Made by a program: the position numbers and the translations under genes. A DNA stretch of 64,000 bases, taken from the NCBI GenBank assembly GCA_010405405.1, contig MU004233.1, positions 65,067 to 129,066 of the forward strand, read 5' to 3'. Numbering within the stretch: the stretch's first letter is position 1; each line of letters opens with the position of its first letter. Origin of the DNA: Microthyrium microscopicum (taxonomy: Eukaryota > Ascomycota > Dothideomycetes > Microthyriales > Microthyriaceae). Below the pieces are notes generated by a model. The model did no database searches. It was not told the origin of the DNA and saw only the letters and a list, made by a program, of their open reading frames with translations. This document shows, piece after piece, positions 1-12,428 of the stretch.

Positions 1-3000
1 AACTATACTATATATCTTTAATTATTAGTTCTTAGGCTATAATAGTCTTTTAGAAACCCTTTATAGAGAGATATATAATAAAGGATAATTTCTTCTTTCT
101 TAAAATTAATATCTTATTACTATAAATTTAGCTTATCTTAGTAATAGTAGAAATATACTAGTTATTTTTATTTAGGGTCTTAATAAACTTTAAGTTATAA
201 TTATCTACTCTTTTATTATAATAAACCTTATTGCTAATACTCTTTAAGAGTATACTAGCTACTTTAATAGAATAATCTTACTAGAGTACTTATATACTTT
301 TAATAGTTAGGTATTAGGCCTAATCCTTCTATTTAGCGTCTTTAAAAATAACTTAAAGATTACTATTTTATAGAAAGCGTATACTTATAATATCTATAAA
401 TATCTTTTTAAGTTCCTTAAGAACTTCTAGAAGAGTCTTTATATATTATCCTATTTTAAGTTATAGAATAATAGAACGACCTTTTAGTTTACTTACGTAT
501 AGTTTAATATAAAAGGTAATTACTACTTAAGAGTATAGCTTTAGAGCTAGTATAATAGAATAACGTTAAATTGCTACTTTAATCTTATTAAGCTAATTAA
601 AGATAGTTTTAAAGAAGGTAAGTTTAGGGGTAGAATATTTAGCTATTAGAGGCTCTTCCTCTTAATAGAGAATATAGTCCTTTAGCTTAATAAGCTTCTC
701 TATAGTATTATAGAGGACTTATTTTAAGATAATTATTTCTAATCCTTTTTATATACCTTTTTATATTTTAGATAGGGATATTCTTACTACGTTAACTATA
801 TTAAGTAGTTCTAAAGGGCTACTATTAAGTAAGCTCTTATAGCTCTTAAAATTAGAGTCTTATTCTTTTATATTTTAGTCGTTTAGTTCTATTATACTTC
901 TAGCTATAATAATACTATAGCGCGTATGAACGTCTTACTAAAAATTCGTAAGTATAATCCTTAAGCCTTAGTAAAGGGGTTCTAATAGTTTATTTAAATT
1001 AAATTAATAAAGTAGTGCGAATTAAGCTATATAGAAGCTAAAGAAGGTCCTATAATAGCTATTTAAATAATTATACTATTTATATTATCTTAAATATATA
1101 AGTTATAAATAATATAATAGTAATTATAGTATACTAGTTATTTATACTATTTATTTTATATAAATTATTAAATATATTTAGATTATATTAAATATAAGTC
1201 TATTTTACTTATTATATTTATATATATAATAATTATTATCTTAGTTATTAAATAATTTTAAGTATTTATTTTATTTAAGTAATAATATTTATTATAAATA
1301 TATACTAGTTCTAGCTATTAATATTAGTTAAGTTATAAAGTATATTAGACTTATTTAAGAATTCTAATTATTTATCTTATTTAAAGAATATCTTTTATTA
1401 GCTTTATAAAAGTACTTTAATAGTTTATCTTATTTTATTAATTTAAATACTATAAGTAGTTTTAGTTCTAATTTCTATTTAATATATCTTAAATTAGTAA
1501 ATTTATTTTAATTATTCTAGATATTTTAAATAAATTAGATATTAAGTTAAGTACTTAGATATAGAACTACGTATTATAGTAATAAGTAGTTATAATATTA
1601 TTAAATAACTTAAATTAATAATAATTTTTTTATAATATAAGAAGTTTATACTTATTTTATTTCTCTTCTTTTTAATATATTTTTAAATAGAGTACTAAAC
1701 TTCTATAGTTTCTCTTAGCTTCTATAATTAAGAATTAACTACTTATTTTTATATTTATTAATTATTAAAAGAAGTACTAACTTATTAATAAAGAGAAATA
1801 TATAGCTTTACTTTAAGAAATATTTATATTTCTTATATTTTAACTTATTAATTTTATAGTATACTTATTAGTAAAGTAATTTTATATTACTAGTAAAACT
1901 AATATTCTTACTAGAGTATATAGTACTAAATTAACCTATATAATATTTTAAAAGTAAAGCTTAGTTCTAGTTAAAATTATTTTAAAAAACTTTAACTTTA
2001 AAGAATTTAGAAACCTAGTAAAGCTAAAAGAATACTAATATTTTAGTACTTATATATTAGAGGAAATAGTATATTCGTTTCTAGAAAGATAAGATTAGTA
2101 AAATAATAACTTTAATATTAAAGGAAATTACTTTTTATAATTAATAGTAGTTACTATTAAGAGTATATATTATAGAAGTAAGTAATAAGAAAATACTATA
2201 TAAAATATACTATAAAGAGAAGTATTCTATAAGAATCTTCTACTATTTTAGTATTATTACTAAATCTTTATATATAGCTAAAAAGTAGTAGTAAATTTAA
2301 TAATATTTCTTTCTAATACTACTAGAGACTTTTAAATCTATAAGCTAGACTTCTATAATAATTTTTAAGTTTATAGTTTTTTATATACGTTATAACTCTT
2401 TATAATTAATAATAAAAGATTTATAAAGTTTTTACTACTATTTATTATATAGTTATAAAGTATAAAATCTAAGAAACTATAGAAAATACTACTATTTAAG
2501 TATAATAATAAGATAAACTTTCTAAACTAGCTAAAAAGTATAAACTATAAATATTAAAAATAAATAGAGTTACTAGAACTAAAGTAAAATACTAAGATAT
2601 TATTATATTTCTATTTAGTTATTAATAATATTATATAGAGTATAATAATTACTACTTATAGTTATATATAGTTCTAAGTACCTTCTTATAGTTTTATTAA
2701 TAAAAGTTAAGCTCTACTAGTAGTCTTAGTAGGTACCTACTAGGATGTTAGTTTGTTAGTCTATATCTAATATATTAAGTTAACTTATTACCTAAGAACT
2801 AGTAGGATGGGAGCTAAATTTTAGTAGGAGCTAATAGGGATCTTAGCTTAGTAAAGAACATTAAAACCTCTAAGTCTTTAATAACTAATAGCTAACTAAC
2901 CTTCCTATTACTAGCTATCTAGCCTAATACAAATACTATCCTTTCGCCTATAGGTAAAAGTAACGAGTTTTATAGGTATTTTAAAAGAACTAGCTAAATC

Positions 3001-6000
3001 TATTAAGGTTTTATAGAGTTAGTAAGGGTAGAAGATATAAAACGCTACTTAAACTTTAGGTTATTAAGCTATACTTTTTATATTTAGGCTATACTTAGTA
3101 ATAAGGCTTTAATAATCTATAACCTATATATATTAATACTCGTCTTAACGAGCTCTATCTAATAGTGCTAGTTCTATTACTATAGCTAGCCTAATTAGGA
3201 AGTTATTATAAAAGTTATTTTTAGCAAAATAATAATCGCTTTATCTTAATGGCTATTAGGGCTAAGGTAATATAAATTACATAATAATATAGCCCTAGTC
3301 TAGGGCTATAGAACGATATATAAAATACGCGCTAAACCTAACTAGAAAGTAAAATAATAATAGAAACGTTTTTAATCTAATAATAAAAAATATTTCTAGA
3401 CTTATAGAATCTGCTAGGACCTGCTAGGACCTATAAGATTCTTTAGGACTACTAGGATATTTTCTCTTCCTAAGCTAAGCTTAACTTTTACTAATATTAA
3501 GATTTATTAAGCTTAAATTTTTTTTACTTTTTTTTTATATATTTTCCTTTACTATTTAGTATACTAGGTTTTATAAGTAATCTATTTTCTAGTCTACTTT
3601 ATAGCTATAGAAAAAGACTTATAGCTATACTATAATATTTATTTCTCTAAAAAGAAAAACTACTTAAATAGTTATAAAAGTTAAAATAAGCTAAGTATTT
3701 CTAGATTTTAATATAATTTAATATATAAAACTTATTTCTTTAAGCTTAGAAACTTAATATAATAAGCTTCTACGTTACTAGATCTAAATTATAGAATATT
3801 ACTAATAATTTCTACTAAATCTTTTTAAAGCTTTAGCTTTAGATCGTTATTAATTTCCTACTAATAACTATCTTATTTTCCTACCCTTTTTAATTAATTT
3901 CCTACTCCTTTCTAAAGATTAGGCGCTTTACCTAAATAGGATAAAATTAATTACCTATTTAGAGTAGTAGTAATTAGGGAATAGTTATTTAAGTCTACAA
4001 AGTTAATCTTACTACTAAATCTTACTACTAGATCTCTCTATAGGTTATATTTTAAAGTAGTAATTTAATAATAATTTAATAATTACTAGACTAAATTTAA
4101 TACTTTTAAAGCCTAAATATTACTAAATTATACTACTACTACCTCTTCCTTATCCGCGCCCTCTACTAGATCCTCTTAGTCGTCCCTTACCTCTTCCTCT
4201 ACTTCTCTCTAGTCCTAGCGGAGTTATAGTTATAGTATATAATTACTCTTTAAGAGCTTAAATTTAAAGGCGTAATTCCTAGTTCTCCTTCTATTTATAC
4301 GTTAATTTAGTACGCTATTTAAGTAATTATAAACGTACCTCTACTACGTAGCGTTTAGATAATAGTTCTTTAAAATTAGACAATTCTTCTAAATCTAATT
4401 ACTAAAGATTATCGTCTTAATAAAGCTATTCTAATATCTCTTACTCTATAAGATTAAGAAGCTTATTAAAGGTATTAATATCTTTAGCTTAAGATCTAGT
4501 AATAGGCTATTTAATAGCAGGTAGTTTAATAATAGGTAGCCTTATAGTATTTAAAGCGCTACTAATAGCATCTTCTTCCTAATATAAAGGATCTTAATAA
4601 GTTATATTTCGCTATAAAGCTAGTTAAGGACGTCTACTACTTTGAACGACGTTAGGAGGTAGGATTATTAGTATTCTCTCTACTCTTTAAGGTAGTAGAA
4701 AGAGTAGTAAATTAGTATTTAGCCTTAAGTTACTATTTACTATAGTAAGCTCTAGTAAAGCAAGTTGAATTAAAGGTTGCTCTCTACCTACGAGTATATA
4801 GAATCTTAATTAATCTAAGAACTAGTACTTATTAACGTAATTAACTAAAGATAACTACTATTTAGGATCTCTATAAAGGTAACGTTAAATGGTGTAATTA
4901 TAAGGAAGACTATAAATATCTTTAAAAGCTTTAGAATAGTAGCTTTAATAAATAGAAGTAAGATCTTCTTTATCTTTAAACTTACGATACTATTTAGTAA
5001 TATGCTCTAGAGTATAGTTTAATACTAGCTTAAACGCATCTATAGAAACGATAGGAAGAGCTTTTAGCTTTAGATTAAATCGCTCTTAAATTAATTTAAT
5101 ACTAAAAATACCCTTAAGCTTTAAAAGCTAATTATTAGATACTTTATAGAGTATCTTTACTACTATATCTAGGTCTCTACGATAAGTAACAAGCTAGTCT
5201 TTTATACTACTATAAAGACCCTCTAATAATAAAGTTATAATATATCTATAATATTAAAACTAATTAATATAGGCCTTTACGAAGTATTGCTTCTTAACGA
5301 GCTATATTATTTAAAGATAGAAGATAAGATCTAGCTAAGATATACTAAAAATACGCTAAAAATTAGCCTATTCTCGCTCGTATTTATCTACTATGCTAGC
5401 TTTAATAATCTAATACTATAATATTAGCTATAGAATAGGTAGAAAGAGTAGAATTACCTTTTTCTAGAGAGATATAACTTATTTACGGTCTTAAATGATT
5501 CTATAATATTCTAAGGACTCTAAGTCAAGATATTAAAATTTAAAGCACTTATTAATATAGGATTTAATAGCCTTATTAATATACTACTAGCAAAGAAGCT
5601 AAGGTACTTATTTAAAGTCTATATCCTTCTTTAGAGCGTTTTTTAGTGCTTAGTAATCATTAGTAAGTATAACATCTAGTAGATTTATTAACGGGCGTAG
5701 TAGCTCTAGTAAATTATCGTTATTACTAGCTTCTTCGTTGCTATTAAGCTAAGCTTTATTATTAGGCTAAGAATAAATTAAATAAGAGCGTATAAATATC
5801 TAGAGGGCCTATATATAATCTTCTTCTAATTTGCTAGACATCTAGATAAAAGTAACTAAGTAGAAGTAGTTTATTAGCGTAATAGATCTAATATAAAGCA
5901 ATAGTATATTATAGCAGTTTGTGTAGTATATATAATCTATAAGAAGCACTTTAGGATATTCTTAATATAAAGTAACCTAATCTCGTAATACTACTAAAAT

Positions 6001-9000
6001 TAACTTTAGCTTGCCTTCTTATTTCTAAATAGCAGCAAGATAGGATTTATCTTCTTTAAGATAATTAATAAGGGCTTTAATTAGTGTACGCCTATTAATC
6101 TAATTCTTACGTGTCCTTACTCGTTAATTATAAACGTTTTATAGAGTAAAAGTAGTTCCTAGATACGCTATTTAAAGCTCTAAGATAATAATACTAAGCT
6201 TCACGCTAGTAGCTAACATTCTAGTAATAGTAGCTAATATATTATAATTTTAGAGGTCTATTCTTTAATAATCTTCGTACGTAGCTAGTTCTAGTAAAGA
6301 AATATAATTATATAGTTTAAGATGAACGTTAAGTATCTAAAATAGCATCTTTTTAGTCTTTTTAATCATTATAGTAAATTTATAGCTATAAGCCTTTAAA
6401 GTAGTATTTTTACGTTATCTAGTACTCTTTAAATTATAAACGCGTACGCAATTATAATAAAATTTAAAATGTATCTTATATTCTTAAAGGACGTAATTAG
6501 GCTTTAATTATAGCTTCGCTATATAATAACTATATTCTTTTACATGTTTTTACATATAGTTAATAGCTTCTTAAGTAGAGATAAAGGTAATAGCATTTTT
6601 AAGTTAAGAGATTTCTATTTTATAAAGTTATAGTAGTTTAAAGTTTAGTTAAAATATATAAAGATTTAGTATAATTATAGTAAGAGAGATATTAATTAGG
6701 ACGCACTATAACGCATTAAAAAGATAGAAACCAAAATAACTATTTCCTAATTACTACTATCCTAAATAGGTAATTAATTTTATCCTATTTAGGTAAAGCG
6801 CCTAATCTTTATAGAAAGGGGTAGGAAATGAATTAAAAAGGGTAGGAAAATAAGATAATTATTAGTAGGAAATTAATAACGATCTTAGCTTTATACTAAG
6901 ATTAAAAATTAGAATCTTTTTTAGTCTTTATTTAATACTTATTATATAATAAGATTAGATATATATAGTACTATAAGTAATTCTCTACTAGTAACTTATT
7001 TAAACTCTAACTATCTAGCTTTTTTTATTTTAAAAGTATAAAAACTATAAACTCTTTAAATTTTATAACTTTAAAGAATTTAAATTTTTACTTATAATTA
7101 AATAAATCTTCTCTATTCTTAATAAGAAAGTCTAGTTATAGAAATAGCTCTAATAAAGTACTTAGCTAAATACTTCTAATTAAATATAAAAACTATAATT
7201 TCTACTACTATACTTTTAATCTCTTTATAATTTATATAGTTTTAATTAGAAATAGAAAAAGTATTTAGATTTATTTAATAGTATCTTAAAAGCTTTCTAA
7301 AAGTATTAATAGTTTATTATATATATTAAAATTAATAATATATTTATTTATAAAACTAGTTTAATAATATTTTATCTAAATCTCTTTCTAGAATAAGGTA
7401 GTTAAAGTTTTATACTAATTAAAATAAATATATATAGTACTTATATTTTACTATAAACTAGAAAGATTAATATTATTTATAAAGTAACTATCTTTTTAAG
7501 TACTATAATTAAGTAGAAATAACTTTTTACTAAGTCTAATAAATATTCTTCTTTTTAAAAAGCTAGATTTAAACTATAACTCTTCTAGAATATTTAAAGT
7601 ACTAAGTATATATAAGTTTTATTTATAAATATTTAATTTTAAAGGTTTTACTAGTATATAACTAGCTAGTACGTTATCTCTATTTATTAATACTAATATA
7701 AAATTAGTAGTCTTTTTAAAATAGTAGTTAGTTATATTCTATATATAAAGATTAGTAGTAATATATAATTAAAGAAGCTAGAAAGTCTTAAAGTTTTACT
7801 TAATTCTACGTATAACTCTACTAGAAATATAATATAAAGTTATTTATTAGTAAGCTAGATTATAGTTATAGTATTTAATTATTTACTTTATAAATTTATT
7901 TACTACTTTTATAAGAAACTAAAGCTATAAAAAGAGTAAAGTTATTATACTTTCTAAATACTTTAAAAAAGTTAATTAAAAAGTATTATAAGTAATAATA
8001 ATTGTCTTTTTTAAATAAAGAAAAAGAAATAAATATCTTTATATTTACTAAATATAAAGTAAGTATAATATTATATAAATTATTTTATATATTTTTTTTA
8101 GCTATTAATATACTAATATATTACTTAATTACTAGCTAGAACTAGTATATTATAAATAAAGTACTTTATTTCTAGTAACTAGTAGCTCTTTACCTAGTAA
8201 ATATATATTTATTTTAAAATAATAAATAATTTCTAAATATAGAAAAACTATAAAATTCTAAAGAATATAAACTTTACTATTATTATTTAAAGTAATACGT
8301 ACTAATTATATAGCTTAAGTAAAATAAGTATAATTTAGCTTACTAAATAATTTTATTAAATAAAAATAGAAATATATATAATTATAAAATTAACTAAAGT
8401 CTTTTAATTATAATATAATATTTACTTAATAATATTTTTAGTTTCTTTATTTTTTAAATAAACTACTATATAACTTATTATAACTTATTTAATTATTAAT
8501 ATAAAGCTTTTTATAATATTTATTACTTTAGTAGTATTAAGCTCTAATATCTTTATATTACTTACTATAAATATTATAAAAGTAGTTTATTAATCTTTAG
8601 TAATTTATACTAAATTAGTAGAAACTAAAAGTCTTATTTTTAAAGAGAAATATATTAACTCTACTTCTTAAAATATTAAAATAATATATTTAACTTATTA
8701 TATAAAGGAATTATTTAATTAACTAAGTAATAAGTAATATAAAAAAATAGTAAAAAAAGTACTTAAGTTATATCTTAGTATAAAAGAAATATTCTTTTAT
8801 TAGAAAATATTAGTATTTCTAGTAAAAGAAATAGTTAAAATAATAAAGTCTACTAGTAATATAATTAGAAGCCTATACTAGATTATTTCTCTAAATATAC
8901 TACTAGTTATAGTATATAAGCTATTATATATAGTATATTTATTTATTTAATATATAACTACTAGTAATTTAGTATTTAATTTAGTATTAAAATTATTATA

Positions 9001-9890
9001 AACTATAGTAAGTCTTTATAATCTTTATAGTACGCTTTTATTTTAGTTTTTTAAAGTTATTTATAGTACTAGCTATATATAGCCTATTATTAAAATTTCT
9101 ATTAATTTTAGTAAGTAAATTTTTATAAAAAAATACTATAATTATAAAGTCTTTATATATAATTTATAGCTTTTTAATATAAATAGTAATCTAAGTACTT
9201 TAAAATACTAGCTTATAATATATTATTTATTTTAAGATTATAACTATTTATTACTCTTTAAAATTATATAGTAAAACTAAAGTTTAATAGAATTAATAAG
9301 TATTTTAAAGCCTAATACTATTATATTCTTTATTAATTTAATATACTTAAAATATAAAATTTTTAAATATAATAATAATTAAAGTTTCTAATTAGAAGGA
9401 CTATACTAGTAATAAAAACTAGTAATTAAAAAACTAAAGTATAAGTATAACTATACTTAAGTTATATAGTCTTACTTATATATTATAAAAAATATTTTAA
9501 TTTAAAAAAAATAAATAAAATAAATAATATAATTAATAGTTTCTACTTTTATTAGTTATAATATCTAATAAGTAGTATAGTTTATTATTAATTTTATTAC
9601 TTACTCTTAATATTACTAAGCCTTTATAATATTTAATAAAAGCTATATTATAGATATTTAATAAAATTTAATTAGGTTTAGTAATAGCTAGTATAATATA
9701 TAAAATAATACTATTTATTTTATTATTTAGTTATCTTTTAAGCTTTATTAATATAAGTATAATATAAAAAATCTTTTTATATAATATATAGTAGTATATA
9801 TAGTAGATTTTTACACTTAGCTAATTATAAGATATTATACTTTAGTCTTCTTAATTCTAGAAGAACGCTATAAATATTAATAAATTTAAA
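1..9890. repeat. RIP-degenerated AT-rich repeat island
   Basis: Almost ten kilobases of extremely AT-rich DNA full of TpA steps, with no credible reading frame on either strand. This is the pattern RIP leaves on repeats in Pezizomycotina (C to T and G to A on both strands). The block is a patchwork. Segments near 1-1030, 2700-3480 and 3842-6884 keep some G+C, while 1060-2700, 3480-3840 and 6890-9800 have almost none, so several insertions of different age are stacked here. Apart from the Mutator-like element described separately, I could not assign the relic families; some may be retroelement fossils. The island stops abruptly at about 9.9 kb, where ordinary codon-bearing DNA begins. It could be subtelomeric, pericentromeric or an interstitial island. 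Confidence 0.85.
3842..6884. mobile_element. Mutator-like (MULE) DNA transposon, RIP-decayed
   Basis: The two ends are inverted copies of each other over about 150 bp: 3842-3990 on the left and 6735-6884 on the right. Both begin GATCGTTATTAATTTCCTAC read inwards and stay alignable with few differences. Immediately outside lies a 9 bp direct repeat, TTAGCTTTA, at 3833-3841 and 6885-6893. Long inverted ends with a 9 bp target duplication are the hallmark of MULEs; hAT elements have 8 bp duplications and much shorter ends. The 2.7 kb interior is of the right size for a transposase gene but carries no open frame, as expected after RIP. It retains more G+C than the DNA on both sides, so it inserted into an already decayed repeat. 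Orientation of the lost transposase was not determined. Confidence 0.8.
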
Positions 9891-10031
9891 CGCTACTAAA
9901 GGCTCCTATAGATATTAACCCTCTAGTCGTTTGTACCTTTTACGTACTATTAATTTTCATACAAGTACGACCCATGTTTACCTTCAAGTCGAGAACTTAG
10001 TACAAATCCTTATCATTTTAGAAAAGGAAAA

Positions 10032-11311
10032 ATGTCTCCCAGACTCTTGTCCACTTCACTTGTTCTAGCCCTCGCTAGCTTGTCCGCCACCATGCCTACT
10101 CCTTCCTCAACTCCAGTGCCACGACCCTGTGTCAACTCTCGAGTAACCGTAGCAGTTAACAGGATCAATCAGCAATACAATGCTTCTCCAGTAAACGGCA
10201 CATATGACCCCGTCAAATTGGTTACCAGTCTCGAGACTTAAAGCTCTCCCAATACAACACAAAGAGTTAGAGGGAATATCAATGTGCAGCCGAGTTTTTT
10301 ATTAGTGCACGACTTCCCGTTCCAAAGAATGGAACAAAAAAAGATATATTGCAGATTGCAACACATGGCGGTAGATTTAGTAAAACGTAACTTCTCGCGA
10401 ACCTGGTTTTCAAAGCCAAATGTAATTGATCGCCTTCTGCTTCAGGTACTAGGACCCGGAACTACAACCTCAGAAATATTCCTGTATCGACGCGGCTCTA
10501 GATTCTGGATATTTAATCATAATATACGATCGCTAGGGAACCGATCGATCAGAGAAGCCAGATGCTTACGAGATTGTTCAAGGGCCGACACAGATCGAGA
10601 TACTCAATCAACTTATAGCTCTCGCTCGCTCCGGGAGGCTTGGTTTGTCAGTCAAACAGCAGCAATGTACGTTAACAAACTTCAATAAGACTGTGGCCCT
10701 TAGACATTTAATTGGCTCCATTGTCACCTCGGGGCTACTCACGAGACATCCAAGTGCTGCTAATGGCGCCGTATTAACCGGCTTCCTTCTAAGCACTAAA
10801 ACTCTAAACACGCAACCTCCCGGACTTATTCTTGCACGCTCCGACAGCAATCAGCGGTTCCAGAACCTACCAAATGGCTATCTGGTTCAGGCTACCCAAG
10901 GCGATATCCATCATGATTTCTTCTTGTCTGGGAACCTTGAGCTTAACGTTCTGGACTATACTTTTCCTGTCAAGGATTCAAGCACAGTCGGCGAAAGAGT
11001 GGGCCTTCCAGTCATTACGGGTGTCCCAGCTCCCAACGATACAAACACGCTGTTGGTAAGTAATTCTGCCCAATCTAATGGTGGTTCTCTTTTGCTAACT
11101 TCTTAGATGTCCAATGGGGATCACGATTTCCCCGTCTGTGGAGGATGTTGTCCAGGTACATACACTGTTAATTTACAGAAAGCTCTTTCCAAACGCAAAA
11201 AACTTGTAGATCAACCTTCAGCCAAACACTGGCCATAGCTTGACACTCCATACCAATGCCACGGCACATTATAAGGTAATCATGGAATATTTGAGGGATA
11301 ACGGTTTGTGA
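10032..11311 (+). pseudogene. Decayed secreted alpha/beta-hydrolase
   Basis: The opening frame begins MSPRLLSTSLVLALASLSA, a plausible signal peptide, but stops at 10241. Further pieces of the same protein follow in different frames. They include DILQIATHG (strand before the oxyanion region), YDR with an in-frame stop then SEKPDAYEIVQGPTQIEIL (10524-10600), and a long stretch through SAANGAVLTGFLLS. Next come an intron at about 11056-11106, a SNGDHDFPVCGG segment and finally NTGHSLTLHTNATAHY with a terminal stop. These match the order of conserved blocks in fungal secreted alpha/beta-hydrolases, including the catalytic-histidine GHS near the end. The nucleophile elbow normally reads GHSxGS; here it is RHLIGS (about 10702), so the catalytic serine is gone. 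Both changes fit C-to-T/G-to-A mutation. It is a dead host gene lying against the RIP island. Confidence 0.75.
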
Positions 11312-11488
11312 ACTTAACCTGGAGACATACGGATGATGCAACAAAGAGAAGACGGCAGTAATATCGGTCTATAATTCATCATTATGGTTGGAACTATTTT
11401 GCTAGCTAATTGATTACATCCTCCTCTTATGGCTATTATCACAGGTCGGTGATAACATTGCATTGTAATGATCAACATAACAGGTTGT

Positions 11489-11956
11489 TCACTGTCCTTT
11501 GGCTTTGTATGATGGAATATGGTTGCTGATTCGTTTCCTTTCGAGGAGATATGCAAACCACGGAAGAAAAAAGAGACTAGAAAACAGTGGTATTTGAGGT
11601 GCAATCATCCTTCCATCGTCGAGTTCTGGATCAGTCCAACCGGAACCAGGGTAGAAAATTGCACTTATTCCAGTGAGATAGTATACTGATCCTGTCAAGG
11701 CTGCGAGAAATGTCGAGTCTAGGATCTCTTTCGGTGACGACTTTGTATTAACTCTCCAAGTCAGGTAAAATGTAAGGACTCCTAGACATAAACCCATGGA
11801 CATGGTTTGACCGTTATGAAAGCGAGCATGTGGTGGCCAGTTGGGGTTTTTGACGTGCGTCTCATTCCAGTCTGCGAGAAAACCTCCGAAAGAAGTTGCG
11901 ATGGCGACGAGTGAAAGCACCAGGCGACCAGTGGATATGAGTAATTTCGAGGACAT
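11489..11956 (-). CDS. Small four-helix membrane protein (DUF6640-like)
   Basis: A single-exon frame of 155 residues starting MSSKLLISTGRLVLSLVAIA; the frame extends 12 codons upstream but without an ATG. Four hydrophobic segments are visible: the N-terminal one, one around GLCLGVLTFYLTW, one around FLAALTGSVYYLTGISAIFY, and one near the C-terminus (LFSSLFFLPWFAYLLE), which ends in a basic tail. Between helices one and two is the motif ADWNETHVKNPNWPPHARFH, which I recognise from a widespread ascomycete family of small integral membrane proteins of unknown function (probably Pfam DUF6640). Length fits that family. No neighbour suggests a role. The assignment rests on recall of the motif, not a search. 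Confidence 0.7.
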   Translation of the reverse strand: MSSKLLISTGRLVLSLVAIATSFGGFLADWNETHVKNPNWPPHARFHNGQTMSMGLCLGVLTFYLTWRVNTKSSPKEILDSTFLAALTGSVYYLTGISAIFYPGSGWTDPELDDGRMIAPQIPLFSSLFFLPWFAYLLERKRISNHIPSYKAKGQ

Positions 11957-12428
11957 GATGTTGCTATCTTTTGTGTCCTTAAGTCTTTCCACTTCTGATA
12001 GACATATAAATACCGAGCCCTCATTACTTTCTGCTTTCTAATATGAACTGTTTCTGCTAACAGTGAGCGGGAATAGTGAATGGGCTTACGAGGCCAGGCT
12101 GACAAGGCTTATTAAAGGGGCGGCATCCGTAACCATCCGTCGATACAAAACTCGGAGCAACTTTTAAGTCCGAATACTTTGAGCTTCATGGAACAATTCA
12201 ATGAAATGCCTTTCAAAACATACGTAGAGTACGGCAACCATAGCAGGATATATCAGGAAACGAACTAAATTAGCAGGCTGGCTGCTGGCATGCAGAAACA
12301 ATTCAATGAGCATGGTTCCAGAACATCATCTGTAGATCTAAGAGGAGGCTCAAGAACCTAGAAAAGTCTGAGATTGCATTTTTTCCAATTCAAATGAGTA
12401 GCTATCGTTAACTTTCGACCCAATCCCT

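Noticed and set aside
2737-3458. Possible discrete insertion flanked by CTACTAGGAT direct repeats (2737-2746 and 3449-3458)
   Set aside because: The block between is less AT-rich, but no matching ends were found. A 10 bp AT-rich direct repeat in this background could arise by chance, so it is not called as an element.
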